Source: Phycisphaerae bacterium (GTDB taxonomy: Bacteria > Planctomycetota > Phycisphaerae > Sedimentisphaerales > Anaerobacaceae). From it: DNA of 64,000 nt. Location of the stretch: assembly GCA_026386805.1 (NCBI GenBank), contig JAPLMX010000080.1, positions 1 to 64,000 on the forward strand, in the 5' to 3' direction. Shown here in pieces: positions 38,440 to 48,290 of this stretch. How positions within the stretch are numbered: position 1 is the stretch's first letter; each line of letters begins with the position of its first letter. The translations under genes and the position numbers were made by a program. The notes below the pieces were generated by a model, which saw nothing but the letters and a program-made list of their open reading frames with translations, ran no database searches and was not told where the DNA came from.

Positions 38440-41400
38440 ATGTTGAACCGCCTCGTCCACTTCTCCCTCCGCTTTCGCGGCGTCATCCTCGCCCTGGCCT
38501 GCGCGCTGGCCGGCTATGGAATTTATTCCTTCACACAGGCCCAATACGATGTTTTCCCGGAATTCGCGCCGCCGACGGTGTCCCTTCAGGCGGAAGCGCC
38601 GGGCCTGGCGCCGGAGCAAGTCGAACGGCTGGTGACGCAGCCCGTGGAAAACGCCCTCAACGGCGTGGAGGGCATCGAGGCGCTGCGCTCGCAGTCCATC
38701 CAAGGGCTGGGTCTCATCACCGTGACGTTCCGCTCGGGCAGCGACATTTACCGGGCGCGCCAGGTTATCGCCGAGCGGCTCGCGACCGTGGCGGGCCAGT
38801 TGCCGCAGGGCGTGCCGCCGCCCGTGATGACGCCGCTGACTTCCTCCACCAGTGTCCTGCTGGTAGCGGGACTTACCTCCGAAAGACGTTCGCTGATGGA
38901 ACTACGCACCTTGGCGGACTGGACGATCAAACAGCGGCTCCTGTCGGTGCCGGGCGTGGCCAAGGTCGCCGTCTTCGGCGGCGAAGTGAGACAATTCCAG
39001 GTCCAAGTCCAACCCGAGCGCGTCGTGGCTTACGATCTGGCCCTCGATGACGTGCTCGCCGCCGCGCAGCGTGCTACCGCCGTGCGCGGCGCGGGCTTCC
39101 TCGAGAACGACAGCCAGCGCATCGTCTTGCTGAGTGAAGGCCAGTCTTTGACGGCGGAGCAATTGGCCAGGAGCGTCGTCCGCCAGAGTCAGGGCGCCCT
39201 CGTCAGGCTCGGCGATTTGGGCCCCGTGGTGGAGGCGCCCGAGCCGCCCGTGGGCGCGGCGGCCATCATGGGAAAACCAGGCGTCGTCCTCGTCGTTTCC
39301 TCGCAGTTCGGCGCGAACACCCTGGAGGTCACACGCAAGGTGGAGCAGGCGCTGGCGGACCTGAAACCGGCGCTGGAAGCGCAGGACGTGGTTTTGCACT
39401 CCGACCTGTTTCGGCCCGCCAATTTCATTCAAACCTCGACGCACAACGTCCAAAGCTCGCTCCTGATCGGCGCCGTGCTGGTAGTGGCGGTGCTGATGCT
39501 GTTCCTGTTCAACCTGCGCACCGCGGCCATTTCCTGCTCCGCCATCCCTCTCTCGCTCTTGGCGGCGGTCATCCTGCTCCAAAGACTGGGTTTCAGCCTG
39601 AACACGATGACCCTGGGCGGCTTGGCCATTGCGATCGGCGAAGTGGTGGATGATGCGGTGATTGATGTCGAGAACATCCTGCGCCGGTTGCGCGAGAACC
39701 GGCGGTTGCCGGAGCCGTTGTCCGCATTCCGGGTCGTGCTCAATGCCTCCATCGAGGTCCGCAGCGCCGTGGTCTATGCCACCTTGGCCGTCATCCTGGT
39801 TTTTGTCCCTATCCTCACCATGAGCGGCTTGGCCGGGCGGCTGTTCGCGCCGCTGGGGGTGGCTTACATCCTTGCCATTCTTGCGTCACTGCTGGTTGCA
39901 CTCACCGTGACGCCCGCTCTCTGTCTGGTGTTGCTCGGCGGGCAACAGGTCGCGGAGGTGGAGCCTCCGGTGGTGCGCCGGCTCAAAGCCCGTTACGTGG
40001 GCGTGCTCCAGCGGGTGGAGACCAACTCGAAAAAAGTGCTTCTCGCGGTCGTGGTCTTCACGGGAGTCGGACTGGCGGCGCTGCCGTTCCTCGGCGGGGG
40101 ATTTCTGCCCGAGTTGAATGAAGGCCACTTCATCGTCCACATGTCCGCCGTGCCGGGAACCTCCTTGAACGCTTCCCTGGCTTGGGGCCGACAGGTGACA
40201 CAGGCATTGCTGAAACTCCCCTTCGTGCGCTCGGTCTCGCAGAACGTGGGACGCGCCGAGCTGGCCGATGACACTTGGGGCACGCATTACAGCGAATTCA
40301 ACGTGGACTTGAAGCCGTTGGCCGGCGAGGAGGCCGAGGCCGCACAGTCTCAAGTGCGCCGGGCGCTGGCCGAATTCCCTGGCGTCAATTTTGCGGTGAA
40401 GACTTTTCTCACCGAGCGCGTGGAAGAAACGCTTTCCGGCTACACCGCCTCGGTTGTCATCAACATCTTCGGCCCCGACCTTGATGCCTTGGACGCGAAG
40501 GCGAAGGAAATTGCCCGCCTGCTCAACACCGTCCCCGGGGCCGCCGATGTGCAGGTGCAATCCCCGCCGGGCACCCCGCAACTGATCCTTCGATTGAAGC
40601 CGGCAGCACTGGCACGCTGGGGCTTCAATGCCGTCCGCGTGCTCGACGGCATTCGCACGGCGTATCAAGGGACGACCGTCGGGCAAGTTTACGAGGGCAA
40701 CCGAGTCTTCAATGTTTCGGTCATCCTCGACTCCGCCAGCCGCCGGCAGATCACCCAAGTGGCGGCGTTGCCGATGAAAAGTCCCGGCGGGGTGCATGTG
40801 CCGCTCGGACAGTTGGCCGACATTTATCAGGCCGCCGGGCGCTACGTGGTGTTGCACGAAGGCGCCCAGCGCGTGCAGACCATCACCTGCAACGTCGGCG
40901 GGCGCGATGTGACCACGTTCGTGGCGGATGCGCAGCGCCGCATCCAAGCCGAGATCAAACTGCCTCCGGCAAGCTATCTCAAGTTCGGCGGCACCGCTGC
41001 CGGACAGGCGCGCTCGCGGCGCGATTTATTCGTCCACTCGCTGCTGGCCGCCCTGGGGATCACCCTGCTCTTGTCCATCGTCATGGGCAGCGAGCGCAAC
41101 CTGCTTCTCGTTTTGCTGAACCTGCCCTTTGCGCTGGTCGGTGGCGTGCTGGCCGTCTTCGGTTTCGGCGGGATGCTTTCCCTGGGTGCGCTGGTGGGGT
41201 TTGTGACGCTCTTCGGCATCACGCTGCGCAACTCCATCATGATGATTTCACACTACGAGCACCTGGTCGCCGTCGAGGGCCAGACGTGGGGACCGGAAAC
41301 CGCGTTGCGCGGGGCTTCCGAACGTCTCGCGCCCATCCTCATGACCGCGCTCGTGACCGGCCTCGGTCTGCTGCCTTTGGCCCTGGGCACGGGCGAAGCC

Positions 41401-41538
41401 GGCCGCGAGATCGAAGGCCCGATGGCCATCGTCATCCTCGGCGGCCTCGTAACCTCGACCGTGCTCAACCTCTTCGTGCTCCCCACCCTGGCCCTGCGCT
41501 ACGGCCGATTCGTGCCGAGGGAGGCCACGGAGGATTAG
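38440..41538 (+). CDS. CzcA/CusA-like heavy-metal RND permease
   Basis: DVFPEFAPPTVSLQAEAPGLAPEQVERLVTQPVENALNGVEGIEALRSQSIQGLGLITVTF. Confidence 0.9.
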   Translation: MLNRLVHFSLRFRGVILALACALAGYGIYSFTQAQYDVFPEFAPPTVSLQAEAPGLAPEQVERLVTQPVENALNGVEGIEALRSQSIQGLGLITVTFRSGSDIYRARQVIAERLATVAGQLPQGVPPPVMTPLTSSTSVLLVAGLTSERRSLMELRTLADWTIKQRLLSVPGVAKVAVFGGEVRQFQVQVQPERVVAYDLALDDVLAAAQRATAVRGAGFLENDSQRIVLLSEGQSLTAEQLARSVVRQSQGALVRLGDLGPVVEAPEPPVGAAAIMGKPGVVLVVSSQFGANTLEVTRKVEQALADLKPALEAQDVVLHSDLFRPANFIQTSTHNVQSSLLIGAVLVVAVLMLFLFNLRTAAISCSAIPLSLLAAVILLQRLGFSLNTMTLGGLAIAIGEVVDDAVIDVENILRRLRENRRLPEPLSAFRVVLNASIEVRSAVVYATLAVILVFVPILTMSGLAGRLFAPLGVAYILAILASLLVALTVTPALCLVLLGGQQVAEVEPPVVRRLKARYVGVLQRVETNSKKVLLAVVVFTGVGLAALPFLGGGFLPELNEGHFIVHMSAVPGTSLNASLAWGRQVTQALLKLPFVRSVSQNVGRAELADDTWGTHYSEFNVDLKPLAGEEAEAAQSQVRRALAEFPGVNFAVKTFLTERVEETLSGYTASVVINIFGPDLDALDAKAKEIARLLNTVPGAADVQVQSPPGTPQLILRLKPAALARWGFNAVRVLDGIRTAYQGTTVGQVYEGNRVFNVSVILDSASRRQITQVAALPMKSPGGVHVPLGQLADIYQAAGRYVVLHEGAQRVQTITCNVGGRDVTTFVADAQRRIQAEIKLPPASYLKFGGTAAGQARSRRDLFVHSLLAALGITLLLSIVMGSERNLLLVLLNLPFALVGGVLAVFGFGGMLSLGALVGFVTLFGITLRNSIMMISHYEHLVAVEGQTWGPETALRGASERLAPILMTALVTGLGLLPLALGTGEAGREIEGPMAIVILGGLVTSTVLNLFVLPTLALRYGRFVPREATED

Positions 41539-41596
41539 TGATTTGTGATGGCTGATTTCTGAATCATCAATCAGCAATCATCCATCATCAATGTCA
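41538..41596. repeat. heptad-periodic stem-loop between convergent genes (GTGATTT GTGATGG CTGATTT CTGAATC ATCAATC AGCAATC ATCCATC ATCAATG)
   Basis: Eight consecutive 7-nt units in register. Confidence 0.8.
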
Positions 41597-42328
41597 CAGG
41601 ATCTGCATGATGGCGAAGATAACGAGAAAACCGGCGACCGTTGAGAGGAGCGAGACCAACGGCGGGTTCTTCTCGTGGGCCTCCGGCAGCAGGTCGCTGG
41701 CCCCGAGATAGAGAAAACCGCCCGCAAAGAAAGGCAGCAGGTACACCAGGACCGATGGCGGAGCAACAATGAAAAGGGTGCTGACCGCGCCCAGCACCGG
41801 CGCGACGGCGTCGACGATCAGCATTTTCAGGGACGACCTCAAGGAGTTGCCCGCGTGGAGCATGACCGTCACCGTGTTCATGCCATCGGAGAAGTCGTGC
41901 GCGATCACCGCCATGGCTACGACCAGGCCGGCCTCGGCACTCGCCTGAAAGCCCAGCCCAATCGCGAAGCCGTCCATGAAGCTGTGAATGGAAAGCTCAG
42001 AGGCACCGAACCAGCCCGCCTGCGGATGACGCACGTTGCGGCACACGCCGTTTTCGCAAATCCGGTGGACGGAGATGTATCGGCTCAGCGTCAGAAGAAA
42101 CAGAAATCCCGCCGCCACGGTGTACATGACGTCTTGAGGCGGTATGCCCACTTCGGCGCCGAGATGCAATGCCTCCGGCAGCAGATCGAACAAAGGCACA
42201 GCGATCAGCACGCCCGCCACGAACGCGGCGAGAGTGCCAAACCACGTGCGAAAACGGGCCGCCGCCAGCCCTCCCAGGAGGGTGGAAAGGAAAGCCACGG
42301 CACTGAAGAGGACAGCGTCCCTGCTCAC
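41594..42328 (-). CDS. ZIP family metal transporter (GTG start)
   Basis: HSFMDGFAIGLGFQASAEAGLVVAMAVIAHDFSDGMNTV; GTGA overlap with msrAB stop. Confidence 0.83.
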   Translation of the reverse strand: MSRDAVLFSAVAFLSTLLGGLAAARFRTWFGTLAAFVAGVLIAVPLFDLLPEALHLGAEVGIPPQDVMYTVAAGFLFLLTLSRYISVHRICENGVCRNVRHPQAGWFGASELSIHSFMDGFAIGLGFQASAEAGLVVAMAVIAHDFSDGMNTVTVMLHAGNSLRSSLKMLIVDAVAPVLGAVSTLFIVAPPSVLVYLLPFFAGGFLYLGASDLLPEAHEKNPPLVSLLSTVAGFLVIFAIMQIL

Positions 42329-43359
42329 GGATGGGCCGCCTCGACAGGCACAGACGGGAAGATCGGGCGGTAGATGTGGCAATAGGGCGTCTTGCCGTTG
42401 TTCTTATAGTAATCCTGGTGGTAGTCTTCCGCCGGCCAGAACTGGCCCGCGGGCGCGACCTCGGTCTTGACACTGTAACCCATCTTCCTCAGCTCCTGTA
42501 CCAAGCGTTCGGCGGTCTGCTTTTGCTCCTCGTTCAAATAGAAGATCGCCGAGCGGTATTGCGTGCCAATGTCCGGGCCCTGGCGGTTCAACTGCGTGAA
42601 GTCGTGGGTCTCGAAAAAGAGCTTGGCCAGCTTCTCATAGCTGGTCTTCGAAGGATCGTAGACGACCTCGACCGACTCGGCGTGCCCCGTCCGGCCGGTG
42701 CAGACCTGCTCGTAGGTCGGATGGTCGACGTGGCCCCCCGTGAAGCCGACGGCTGTGGAAATCACGCCGGGGGCTTTCTGCAGGTAATACTCCGTTCCCC
42801 AGAAGCAGCCGGAAGCGAAGATCGCCCGCTCCTGGGATTGCGGATTGGGGATTGCGGAGCGCGGATTTGAGACGGTTCCGGCATCCGTCTTCCGGACTCG
42901 TTGCTCGGCCGGAATGAAGCCCATCGAGATCGAGTTCACACAGTACCGCGTGTTCTTCTCGGTGAAGCGCTCGCCAACAAAGATGTGGCCGAGATGGGCG
43001 CCGCAGTTGGCGCAGAGGATCTCGGTTCGCATGCCGTCCGCATCCGGCTGCCATTTGACGTGCCCGGGGATCTGGTCGTCGAAGCTCGGCCAGCCGCAGT
43101 CCGACCGGAACTTGGACGAGGACTCGAACAGCTCGGCTCCGCACCGCCGGCAGGTGTAGACCCCTTTCTCGAAGTGCTGGTAGAACTTGCCGGTAAACGG
43201 CTGCTCCGTGCCCTTGCGAACGATAACCCGTTGCTCTTGCGGTGTTAATGGCCTATTCATACTCCGCTCTCGATACGCTGCTGCGCCGACGGCAACCAGA
43301 AAAGCGGCCGCCACCATCGCGGCAATACCCCATTTCGCACTCATGGTCGCACCTTTCAC
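42325..43359 (-). CDS. msrAB: bifunctional peptide-methionine sulfoxide reductase, MsrB-MsrA fusion, membrane-anchored or secreted
   Basis: MsrB CGWPSFDDQI, RYCVNSISMGF and CxxC zinc pairs; MsrA AIFASGCFWGTEYYLQ. Confidence 0.92.
   Translation of the reverse strand: MKGATMSAKWGIAAMVAAAFLVAVGAAAYRERSMNRPLTPQEQRVIVRKGTEQPFTGKFYQHFEKGVYTCRRCGAELFESSSKFRSDCGWPSFDDQIPGHVKWQPDADGMRTEILCANCGAHLGHIFVGERFTEKNTRYCVNSISMGFIPAEQRVRKTDAGTVSNPRSAIPNPQSQERAIFASGCFWGTEYYLQKAPGVISTAVGFTGGHVDHPTYEQVCTGRTGHAESVEVVYDPSKTSYEKLAKLFFETHDFTQLNRQGPDIGTQYRSAIFYLNEEQKQTAERLVQELRKMGYSVKTEVAPAGQFWPAEDYHQDYYKNNGKTPYCHIYRPIFPSVPVEAAHP
42836..42870. repeat. heptad repeat encoding the MsrB-MsrA interdomain linker (GATTGCG GATTGGG GATTGCG GAGCGCG GATTTGA)
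   Basis: Five 7-nt units in register; encodes SNPRSAIPNPQSQ on the minus strand. Confidence 0.85.
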
Positions 43360-43462
43360 AGAGGTTTCACCATATCATATACATGCGTCATCGGGTAATT
43401 GTTTTGACCGTCTGGTGCGAATCCGCATCGGCGAGGGTTGGGCCGCAGGACTGCCCCGCCCT

Positions 43463-43605
43463 TTATGGTAGCGGGTCCATGACTTCCACAAATGGGAATC
43501 GACGGAAGTCCGAATCGTGGGTGTAAATCCGCTTGATTCCGTGTTCTCTCATGAGAACCACCGCATGCACGTCAAACAGGAGATTGCCGGCGACGGTCTG
43601 TCAAG
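43463..43605 (-). pseudogene. PIN-domain (VapC-like) toxin, C-terminal remnant
   Basis: Reverse-strand reading frame TVAGNLLFDVHAVVLMREHGIKRIYTHDSDFRRFPFVEVMDPLP*; no N-terminal half seen upstream. Confidence 0.6.
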
Positions 43606-43821
43606 CGAAACAGGTTCGTTTCCCCCGCAGGCACCCCCTAGCGCAGATGGCGTCGGCGAGCTTTTGAATTTGACGCATCGGAGAGAGGTGACTACAATCG
43701 CGCCCGGTATGGTTGGCCGTCACAGGGCGAAGTAGGGTTCCCAAACGCGATGGGTCGCGTCTGGGGTCCCGATCCGCCGCCGAAACCGGGTCCGTCACAG
43801 AGAAAGAAGAGGTGAAGGAGC

Positions 43822-44703
43822 ATGAAGACACAATCGACCAATTCCAATTTGTCCCGCCGGGGCTTCCTGGCGACCACGGCATCCGCCGCCGCTCTGGCCG
43901 TCGTCGGCACAGGCTGCACGGAGGAAGCTCAGACCAAGGAGGTGGCGAAAAGGGGAAAGATCCCGATAGGGCTACAAATCTACTCTGTCCGCAGCGAGGC
44001 GGAGAAAGACCTGCCCGGCGTGCTGGCGAAGGTCGCGAAGATGGGCTACCAGGGCGTGGAATTCGCAGGGTATTATGGTCATGAGGCCAAGGGCATCCGC
44101 AAGATGCTCGACGCCGACAAGCTGGTCTGCTGCGGCACACACACCCCAATGGCGGACCTCACCGACGACAAGCTGGCCGCCACGCTCGAGTTCAACAAAA
44201 TCCTGGGCAACAAGTACGTCATCGTCCCCTGGCTCCAGCCGAACGACAAGAATCCCAAAGAGGCCTGGCTCGGATACGCCAAGCGGCTCAATGTCCTGGC
44301 CGAGAAGCTCAAGCCGCAGGGGATGTGGATCGGCTATCACGCCCACCAGCATGATTTCGCTGCTCTTGGCGACACGACCCCCTGGGATATCATCGCCAGC
44401 AACACCGGCAAAGATGTCATCATGCAGCTCGACCTCGGCAACTGCATGGACGGCGGCGGCGACCCGGTCAAGTATCTCAAGCTCTATCCCGGCCGAGCCA
44501 TCACGATCCATCTCAAGGAATTCTCCGCCACAAACAAGAAGGCCATGATCGGCGAAGGCGACGTCAAGTGGGCCGAGATCTTCAAGCTCGTCCGCGCCGC
44601 CGGCACGACAAAGTGGTACATCATTGAGGAAGAAAAAGACGCGGTCCCGCCGCTCCAAGGCGCGGAAATCTCGCTGACCAACCTGAAGAAAATGCGGATG
44701 TGA
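43822..44703 (+). CDS. sugar phosphate isomerase/epimerase (TIM barrel), Tat/lipoprotein-type leader
   Basis: SRRGFLATTASAAALAVVGTGC; GLQIYSVRSEAEKDLPGVLAKVAKMGYQGVEFAGYYG. Confidence 0.87.
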   Translation: MKTQSTNSNLSRRGFLATTASAAALAVVGTGCTEEAQTKEVAKRGKIPIGLQIYSVRSEAEKDLPGVLAKVAKMGYQGVEFAGYYGHEAKGIRKMLDADKLVCCGTHTPMADLTDDKLAATLEFNKILGNKYVIVPWLQPNDKNPKEAWLGYAKRLNVLAEKLKPQGMWIGYHAHQHDFAALGDTTPWDIIASNTGKDVIMQLDLGNCMDGGGDPVKYLKLYPGRAITIHLKEFSATNKKAMIGEGDVKWAEIFKLVRAAGTTKWYIIEEEKDAVPPLQGAEISLTNLKKMRM

Positions 44704-44717
44704 AAAAGCAATTGGAC

Positions 44718-44805
44718 GTAAAAGGGAAAAAGGCAAAAGGAAAAAGTAGAACCGATGGGGCGCCGCTCCTACCTTTTTACCTTTTGCCTTTTACCTTTTT
44801 CCCTG
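44718..44805. repeat. heptad-periodic stem-loop between convergent genes (GTAAAAG GGAAAAA GGCAAAA GGAAAAA GTAGAAC ... TTACCTT TTGCCTT TTACCTT)
   Basis: 7-nt register on both arms. Confidence 0.8.
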
Positions 44806-44809
44806 TTCT

Positions 44810-45304
44810 TCACCCCAGCGGCTCGGTCGTATAACTCATGTCCTCAAGCTCGACAATCGCCACCCGGGCGGAGCCGGTGATCCAGTCCGTGGCTTCGCCC
44901 GGGTTGACGATCAAGGTCCTGCCTTCGCGGCGGATGTCCTGGCGATGCGTGTGGCCGTAGACGACCAGGTCGTACATCTGGCTCCTGACCGCATCCTCAG
45001 CCAGATGGTCCGTGTGCATCATGCAGACCTTGCGGCCGCCCAGCTCGCCCTTGTAGCAGTATTCATGAATCTCGCCGCCAAAGCTCTCGACGACGGATTT
45101 CAGACGGAGCTTCTCACCGTCATTGTTCCCGAAGACCGCGATGAGCTTCGCGTCCCGCAATTCAGAAAACGCCTGAATCGTGAACGGCGCGACGATGTCG
45201 CCGCCGTGCAGAACGTACTGCACCCCCTGCCTGCGAAAGATCTCGATCGCCTGCATGACGTGACGATGATGATCGTGCGTATCCGAGATAATCCCAATTC
45301 GCAT
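44810..45304 (-). CDS. YfcE/MJ0936-type metallophosphoesterase
   Basis: MRIGIISDTHDHHRHV; VLHGGDIV; FGNNDGE; YGHTHRQ; NPGEA. Confidence 0.88.
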   Translation of the reverse strand: MRIGIISDTHDHHRHVMQAIEIFRRQGVQYVLHGGDIVAPFTIQAFSELRDAKLIAVFGNNDGEKLRLKSVVESFGGEIHEYCYKGELGGRKVCMMHTDHLAEDAVRSQMYDLVVYGHTHRQDIRREGRTLIVNPGEATDWITGSARVAIVELEDMSYTTEPLG

Positions 45305-45332
45305 CGCTATCCTCCTTGACAGTCGAACGATC

Positions 45333-48290
45333 TCAACGGGCCTTCGGCTCCCGTGCGGCCCGCAGGTCCTCCGGGGCGATGCCGGCCCCCGGCTGGAACT
45401 CGTCGCTCATCGTATAGCGAATCAGCTCGTCCAGGCAATAGGCGGCTGCCGGATCGCCTGCCGGCACCGCGGCGGAGAAGTTGAACCCGCTGACTAAGAG
45501 TCTTCCCGGACCGACCTTCGTCTCGAACAGAAGGGCTTTGCGCGTCAGGCGCTGGGGCGTATCAATCATGCGGACGATGGGCTCGCCGGTCACGTGGGTC
45601 TGGTCGAGGAGAATCGCCTTGCCGCCCTGGACGAGGTCGTAGAACTGCAGGTCGCACCAGCCTTCTGTGGGCATGGCCTTCAGCGCCGGGTGTTGCGGAT
45701 CGAAGATCGTGCCGACGTGGCCGGCGGGGTCGCCCGGGTCCCAGCCGGAGGGCCGAAAGCGCGTCATGGCCGTGGGAAACACCGGTCCCGGATCAAGCAT
45801 CAGCACCCGTCCGCCGGCCGCCAAGCGATCTAACACTCCTTGCTCCCAGCGGTCGGCGACCAGTACCGCTGTCGGTGCGGAGGTCGATCGAGGGTACTGG
45901 CGCCGGAGCCATTCGGAGCCGAGGACCATGAATTCGCCCCGCACGACCCGCTCGGCCGGGAAGCACCAGAGTTTCCAGTCGTTCGTCGCGGTGCCGTGCT
46001 TGTCTTCGAGCCGGACGACTAAGCCAAGCTGCTCCGCGTGCGGCCGCTGCGGAATCTCGAACGAGATGGTTGTCAACTGCCTGACCTCGCCACAGGGGAT
46101 CGTCAGGCCCGCCTGTGACCCGCTCGCCAGACGTTCATCCCCGGCAAGCAACTCCCATCGCAGAGTCGCACCCTGCGTGGCCTCCTGCTCGTAGCGTGAC
46201 ACATACAACGGGAACTCGGCCTTTTCGCCAAACCGGTAATTGCGCCGGTCCTGGGCGATCAGCAGGACCGTTGGAGCATTGAACTTGCGGAACTCCTCGC
46301 TTGTGACCGCCTTCGGCCGATAGAACATGTCCACGACGCCCTCAGCGCACCAGGGATAGTCCTGAAAGAGCCAGACGTGATAGCCCTGGAGGTTCGACCG
46401 CCGGGCCGCTTCGATGTTCGTCTTGAGGCACGCGGCCTGGAGCCGATTCGAGCGATCCACCCACTGCGCGTAGACATCCTCCCACGTGTCGCGGGCTTCC
46501 AGCCCGCGATTCGAGGGCGGGACGCCCTCGACACCAACGGCCACACCCACCTTTCTGGCATTGTCTCTCGCATCGTACAACCAATAGGGTCTCAGACCCT
46601 CGTGGAACAGGTCGATCTGCCGCAGATCGGGCAGCGTGACAAAATAGCCCATCTCGTGAGCGCCGACCGGCGGTGGCACAGGATCGAACCGATACTTGGC
46701 ATCCTTGTACCCGCACGATGACGACTCGTTGAACTGCCACACGCCAAAGTCGAGGGTTGGGCGGGGCTTACGCGAGACGCCGTCCGAGTCGATCACCGGC
46801 CGGGTCGGATCGAGCTCCTTGGCCAGCCTGTACATCTCGGGGGCCTGCTCGAAGCTGTCGTACAGCTCGTTGCCCATGCACCAGGTGACAATTGAAGGAT
46901 GATTGCGGTTCCGCTGAATCACTTCTTGCCAGAGCTTGAGATAGAGAGCCTTGGTCTCGGGTTTCGACGCGAGGTCCCAACGGTAGGCGATAGGGAACTC
47001 CGGCTGGAGCATGATGCCCATCTCGTCAGCAACGTCGAGATACTCCTGCCCGGGCATCCAACTGTGGTGCCGGGCGTAATTGAAGCCGAAGTCCTTGACG
47101 ATCCGGAAGCGTCGTCGGTACTCGTTCTGATCGGCGGGCGGCGCGATGGTATTCGGGTAGATGCAGTCGTCGCCATAGCCCCGCAGAAAGATCGGCCGGC
47201 CGTTGAGCAGGAACTTTCCGCCCTCGACCCGGAACTCGCGCATGCCGAACCGAACCCGCGTCTCATCAAGCTGATTCTCCCCATCGAAAAGCGTCACGCG
47301 AGCAGAGTAAAGGTACGGCGTCGAGGGCGACCACAGCTTTGCTCCGGGAAGCTTCAGCGTCACCACGCCCGGCGAGCCTGCTGACAATGCCCTCTCCCCT
47401 TGCGTAAGGCGCTGCCCCTGCTGATCGAACACCTGCACACCGACCCGCAACTGGTCGCGTCCTGCGTCGCCTGCGTGCCCGGGCGTCACGCGAACCTCCG
47501 CTTCCTCTTGGGAAACGTGCGGCACCACAAAAGCGTCGTCGATCCACGTATCCTCCGTCGCCTCCAGTGAGACCTTGCGATGAACGCCGCCCCACGTGAG
47601 ATAGAGGAAGTCGAGCGTATCCATGCAGCCCATGAGCGGATCGATATCACGATTTCGCCGAGCATCAACCCGCAAAGTGATCGTCGCATCCCGTCCCGCC
47701 GAGACGAGCTTCGTCACATCACATTCGAACGGCACCACGTAACCGATGTGCGCACCGACATGTCTGCCGTCGATCCAGACATCGGCGTTCCGATGCACGC
47801 CGCCGAACTTGAGCCAGATCGTCCTGCCCTGCCAGTCCTCCGGGACATGGATGACCCGCCGATACCAGCCCGGCCCCGGATAAACATGAAAGAGCCTGTC
47901 CGCTTCCGTGCCGGGGCCGCGCAGTTTCTCCTCGACCGGCTTGGCCAAGTACCGCTGCAACTGCTCCTTCGTATCGAACTCAATGCCCTGCGCGTTCCAC
48001 GCCCCCGGCACTTGGATCCGACGCTGGAACTGCCGCCCATCCTCAAACCACTTGTCGCGAACACCCACATCCTCCGGATCGGTTTCGAACTGCCATGCAC
48101 CGCAAAGGTCAACTTCACGCAGAGCCTGAGCCACAGGAAGGCGATCGGCACCTGATTCGGCAGCGGTGGCCGCACTGCTCGCAAGGGCGGGCCAGGCCGC
48201 CGCCCCGGCAGCCGCCGCTGGATAGATCAAGCTCCCGATGAGAAAAACACGAAACGACACTGATGACCCCCACCGCATCCACTGACGCAT
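45333..48290 (-). CDS. glycoside hydrolase family 2 protein
   Basis: 985 aa; sugar-binding, Ig-like and TIM-barrel segments; RYHHSWMPGQEYLDVADEMG..., WCMGNELYDSF. Confidence 0.85.
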   Translation of the reverse strand: MRQWMRWGSSVSFRVFLIGSLIYPAAAAGAAAWPALASSAATAAESGADRLPVAQALREVDLCGAWQFETDPEDVGVRDKWFEDGRQFQRRIQVPGAWNAQGIEFDTKEQLQRYLAKPVEEKLRGPGTEADRLFHVYPGPGWYRRVIHVPEDWQGRTIWLKFGGVHRNADVWIDGRHVGAHIGYVVPFECDVTKLVSAGRDATITLRVDARRNRDIDPLMGCMDTLDFLYLTWGGVHRKVSLEATEDTWIDDAFVVPHVSQEEAEVRVTPGHAGDAGRDQLRVGVQVFDQQGQRLTQGERALSAGSPGVVTLKLPGAKLWSPSTPYLYSARVTLFDGENQLDETRVRFGMREFRVEGGKFLLNGRPIFLRGYGDDCIYPNTIAPPADQNEYRRRFRIVKDFGFNYARHHSWMPGQEYLDVADEMGIMLQPEFPIAYRWDLASKPETKALYLKLWQEVIQRNRNHPSIVTWCMGNELYDSFEQAPEMYRLAKELDPTRPVIDSDGVSRKPRPTLDFGVWQFNESSSCGYKDAKYRFDPVPPPVGAHEMGYFVTLPDLRQIDLFHEGLRPYWLYDARDNARKVGVAVGVEGVPPSNRGLEARDTWEDVYAQWVDRSNRLQAACLKTNIEAARRSNLQGYHVWLFQDYPWCAEGVVDMFYRPKAVTSEEFRKFNAPTVLLIAQDRRNYRFGEKAEFPLYVSRYEQEATQGATLRWELLAGDERLASGSQAGLTIPCGEVRQLTTISFEIPQRPHAEQLGLVVRLEDKHGTATNDWKLWCFPAERVVRGEFMVLGSEWLRRQYPRSTSAPTAVLVADRWEQGVLDRLAAGGRVLMLDPGPVFPTAMTRFRPSGWDPGDPAGHVGTIFDPQHPALKAMPTEGWCDLQFYDLVQGGKAILLDQTHVTGEPIVRMIDTPQRLTRKALLFETKVGPGRLLVSGFNFSAAVPAGDPAAAYCLDELIRYTMSDEFQPGAGIAPEDLRAAREPKAR
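46486..46534. repeat. 49-nt palindromic element inside the GH2 CDS (encodes GVEGVPPSNRGLEARDT)
   Basis: GTGTCGCGGGCTTCCAGCCCGCGATTCGAGGGCGGGACGCCCTCGACAC. Confidence 0.85.

Noticed and set aside
42836-42870. CRISPR-like short tandem repeat
   Set aside because: Units are 7 nt without spacers; inconsistent with CRISPR
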